Below are positions 60,813-64,000 of a DNA stretch of 64,000 nucleotides, piece by piece. The stretch is from Paramecium sonneborni. Taxonomy: Eukaryota; Ciliophora; Oligohymenophorea; Peniculida; Parameciidae. The DNA is taken from the NCBI GenBank assembly GCA_905182985.1, contig CAJJDN010000155.1:181726-245725 (forward strand). Direction: 5' to 3'. The notes beneath the pieces are model-generated. The model saw only the letters and a list, made by a program, of their open reading frames with translations. It was not told the origin of the DNA and made no database searches. A program made the position numbers and the translations under genes. The first letter of the stretch is position 1. Each line of letters opens with the position of its first letter.

Positions 60813-61559
60813 TCTTATATTAAATTAATTTATAATAATAAATATTATTATTTTATTAATCCTATAATATAATTTCTTTATTTTTTTGTTGAACACCATC
60901 AATAAACTAAATGGTTTATAAATTTTTTTATTTTTATAAATATGTGTAGAATTATTAATATTTTACTCTGATAAATAATTAATTAATTTTATGATTTATT
61001 TTATCTAATAATAAATCTGAGATATTTTAAGATATCAATTATATTCATGTGATCATTATGTTTTTATTTAAATAATATTATAAAATAAGAAACCATAAAA
61101 ACAAAGCATAATAACTATCTATTTAATCAATGTAAATGTATAATTATTTTAATTAAACAAGTTGAAAAATTAATTTAAATATGAAATCTATAATCAATAA
61201 TGTAAAAAAACATAATTAATTTTAATCTTTATAAATAAGAATGCAAGCAACCAATATGATATAAAAAAAAAAATAAATACTTCATAATTTATATGTTATA
61301 ATATTTATAATTCTTTAAACTTTCTAATTTGTATCTCCATTGAAATATCATTCCAAATGATCAAATACTCCCCATATCATCACTTAATGAGCCTATAAAT
61401 AGCATAAATACTAAAATAAATAGATTATTATATTATAAAGTTTTCAATTTCTTTCTTCAGATTAAATTAACTTTCTTGCCATTGTCATTCAGCACAAAGC
61501 CTTTTGACTTTAAGTATTATATTATTAGTATTACAATTTAATTATTTTCAATCATTTAC
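60813..61559. other. Intergenic, extremely AT-rich
   Basis: Long A/T homopolymers and ATT/AAT repeats; no frame on either strand. Confidence 0.5.
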
Positions 61560-62330
61560 CAATTAGAATTGAAATATCTTAATTCCGATACAAAATTATC
61601 TGTATTTTTTATGAAATTTAATTGAATATACAATTTGTATGACCATTTAATAATTATATCTAACTCAATTTCCCTTAAAAATGCTAAAATAATTTAATAT
61701 CCGTATCATATGCAGCTACTTCGAGTAATTAATCTTTATTAAAATGCAATAGCTTAACACCATTCATTTTATTTATTCGAATTTTAATTTATGAGGTTAA
61801 AGATGAATGGTTTTGATTTGGTTTTATTTTACATAGTTGCTTTGGTGATTCTAAAATATATTTATCAATATTGATGTGTTGAATTTATAAAATATGATTC
61901 TACTTTATATTTGTTAAATTCTTTATTTTTTTAAGTAGTTAATTTACAATCAATTTTATCTGTTCGATTGATTTTTTGAGTTGTTTAAATAACTTTTTTC
62001 ACAAGCTTCAATTTAATAGATGCCTTTTATTATTAGTCTATCTGTGATAATCCTAATTATGGAAATTTAGATAATCTTTATTTATATAGAAAGCTCTTTG
62101 CATAGTCTTTATACTTGTTTAATCATCTCTAATATTTTAAAATTTATATAAGTATTTGAGTACCTTCATTTTTTTCTACTAAGTTTGGGCCTCTATTAAT
62201 TCAGACCATAATTTATGAAATTGCTGTTATGGGCCATAATTTATCTCTATAACTTCCAGGTCTAAGGAAAAAACATAGTAGAACTTGCATAGAGTAAAAA
62301 TTTCATTTCTTTGTCATCATACTATTTTTT
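61560..62330 (-). pseudogene. Probable WD40-type gene relic
   Basis: Minus-strand pieces in different frames: KFLLYASSTMFFPQTWKL at the 5' side, KVLKYLYKFQNIRDD, then MNGVKLLHFNKDQLLEVAAY and DTDIKLFQHFQGKLSQIQLL with NGHTNC after it, which has the GH...V-A-D..I.LW-like rhythm of a WD repeat. TGA codons and frame changes interrupt it repeatedly and no set of small introns repairs it. The WD40 identification rests on one repeat and is tentative. Confidence 0.35.
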
Positions 62331-62437
62331 ATTTATTTTCTTATGATTTAATTTAATAACTCAAATATATATTCTCTTTAATAATAAAATTAGAATATTT
62401 ATTTAATATTTAAATTATATCTATTTCTGAATAAGCA

Positions 62438-63034
62438 ATGCCTATCATCCTTTCTTTTGAACGTCTCAAAACTGATTTTTAAAATGAATTTAGAGTAATA
62501 ATTTGGAATTTAAAAAGCTATATGAAATAGACTTAAGCCAAAAAAATATTTTTAAAATTTTCAAGTGGAAAGCAATTCAAAGAGATAATACTAGGTAATA
62601 AACTTAATTATTTTTTATAATTTAAAATTATATCAATCAATTAATAAAGAATCAAAATAATCTGTTTAAAAATTCAGAATTATAATGTACCTATTATTTA
62701 ATGCTATCAAAAAAAAAAACATATTTAAGTTTTTTATGATTTGCTTTTGTTTCTTATTATTAAAAAGTTTTTTAAATTATAGTAAGAAAATATAAATATA
62801 ACCAATGATATTGTAATATAATTTGTAGAAATTGGATGAAAGAAAAAATCCTTCTAATAGATTTCAAATTATGTAACATGGATTCTTAATTAGAATGGCA
62901 TACCAACAAAGATTTCAATAATTTATCCAATAAAAAAATAAGAGTCTCCTCCTTATAAAGTTTAATCATCATTTATTTACAAAAAGTATTTTGGCCAGTT
63001 TTTCTAAAGGTCATAATTATTTTATATATATTGA
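62438..63034 (+). CDS. C2-domain-like protein, possibly the first exons of a larger gene (186 aa as read)
   Basis: From the ATG: PIILSFERLKTDFQNEFRVI, then IWNLKSYMKQTQAKKIFLKF and SSGKQFKEIILG. This is the strand pattern of a C2 domain ('L.V.I..aknL......kif.kfs.g...f.T'). A 36-nt intron at 62825-62860 contains an in-frame TGA; splicing gives ISNYVTWILNQNGIPTKISI and IYPIKKQESPPYKVQS before TGA at 63032. The middle (QRIKIICLKIQNYNVPII) is less convincing and may hide another intron. Further coding-like blocks downstream suggest the gene may be longer. Confidence 0.45.
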
Positions 63035-63286
63035 AATATTGTAAAAATTATCATCTTATTTTGTTTCTGAATTTTTTGCAGCCATGAGAATCATTTCAGA
63101 AATAAGATGATAATTATGAACTAATCTAAAAATTTATAAATATTCTCTCCACTTTTATGAGAATAAAGAAGGAGTTTAAAATAAAAATTAATATTTTCAT
63201 CAGTTTATTACTTTATCCTCAGATAATTTCATAATAATTTAATTGATGGATTTTAATAATTAATGAAATTCCTAACAAATTTATAG

Positions 63287-63574
63287 GAACATACAATTTA
63301 TATTAAGATCTTAAAGTATTAATTTCTTGATGGAGTAAAAAAAGCCAAATGCAAGGTGGGATAGATGATCATCCCAATAAATATTAATTCTATCTATTAT
63401 TTGCATTTTATACATCAAGATTAAATTTACACTTTTGAAAACCACTCAAAAATAAATAATTGGAAATTAAGAACTCCTATTAAAACTTTAGGATAAATAA
63501 AAACCAATGGATACAATCTTATTTTCATTTTATAAGATCGTTATTAAGCATCATCATTAAAAAATTCATTATGA
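63287..63574 (+). CDS. Coding-like block, possible further exon
   Basis: Open frame just after an AG (intron-end-like TTATAG): HTIYIKILKYQFLDGVKKAK, CKVGQMIIPININSIYYL, then WKLRTPIKTLGQIKTNGY and LIFILQDRYQASSLKNSL before TGA. Balanced composition and beta-strand rhythm similar to the preceding C2-like frame. No own start codon, so either an exon of that gene or a relic. Confidence 0.35.
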
Positions 63575-63638
63575 TACTTTTATTCTTATTGCATCTTTTT
63601 TTATAATAATAACAATTATAATTTGCAAGATTATATTT

Positions 63639-64000
63639 ATGACAGTCTTAGATGAACAGCAATTGGAAAGTATAATTACAATTTAAGAGTAATAGAAACT
63701 ATTGTGGAAGATTTCCTTATTTATTAAGTTGCAAAATGCAATGCAGATTCAAGTAATAATTAAGAATTTTCTAATTCGAATAATATAAATTTGTAGCAGA
63801 AAGTATGGAGTAAGAAACTTTTACTTTATTTTAGATAATGCTTCTGTCTACAAAGCAAATCATCTTTAACAGGAAACGTATTCTTAATATTTTATTCTTG
63901 CCTCCATATACTTTATAGTTAAACTAAATATAGAAACTGTGGGAAGAATTTATATAAAATTTTTATAAATAATAAAGAAGATACTTATATTCAAAATATT
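63639..64000 (+). CDS. Open frame running off the window end
   Basis: ATG at 63639 followed by an open frame to the last base: MTVLDEQQLESIITIQEQQK, then YGVRNFYFILDNASVYKANH. No TGA. Family not recognised. It could be a separate gene start or a continuation of the C2-like gene. A helical N-terminal segment is followed by a beta-rich part. Confidence 0.35.

Overview
The window is macronuclear DNA of a ciliate, very probably Paramecium. In long, otherwise clean reading frames TAA and TAG must be read as glutamine and only TGA ends genes. The introns I could resolve (34 in the intact genes) are tiny, 22-36 nt, begin GT(A) and end AG. Base composition is extremely AT-rich, genes are packed tens of bases apart, and two giant cysteine-periodic genes match the Paramecium surface (immobilization) antigen family. 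Standard-code gene finding fails here, so every CDS below was read with TAA/TAG=Gln. For each intact gene the exon total after splicing is a multiple of three and runs ATG to TGA.

Left part (1-22.9 kb): the end of a calcium-dependent protein kinase, then mostly minus-strand genes. These are a secretory or membrane-anchored coiled-coil protein, two unrecognised proteins, a degenerate motor-only kinesin, a decayed gene, an NPC1 N-terminal-domain-only protein, an IQ/DUF4378-like cytoskeletal protein (plus strand), a tubulin ligase-like (TTLL) polyglutamylase, a 1468-residue protein of unknown function, a TPR/IQ protein, and COG4 of the Golgi tethering complex. The cilium/cytoskeleton theme (TTLL, kinesin, IQ proteins) and membrane traffic (COG4, NPC1-like) recur.

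Middle (23-42 kb): surface antigen gene 1 (1956 residues) is divergent from COG4 across only 68 bp. It is followed by a frame-disrupted dual-specificity phosphatase, small genes, a helix-turn-helix-like protein, a MYND/TPR protein, an 874-residue TPR protein and decayed coding remnants.

Right part (42-64 kb): surface antigen gene 2 (2382 residues), a peroxisomal-type enoyl-CoA isomerase ending in a PTS1-like tripeptide, a GPI ethanolamine-phosphate transferase (GPI-anchor synthesis, the pathway that would anchor the antigens), a ubiquitin-like/zinc-finger protein, an unrecognised 485-residue protein, and then progressively gene-poor sequence with WD40-like relics and C2-like reading frames.

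Four blocks of about 1.0-1.2 kb occur as apparently identical direct copies separated only by N (one 162-N gap, three single n). These look like unmerged contig overlaps rather than biological duplications, and partial gene copies at those places should not be counted twice.
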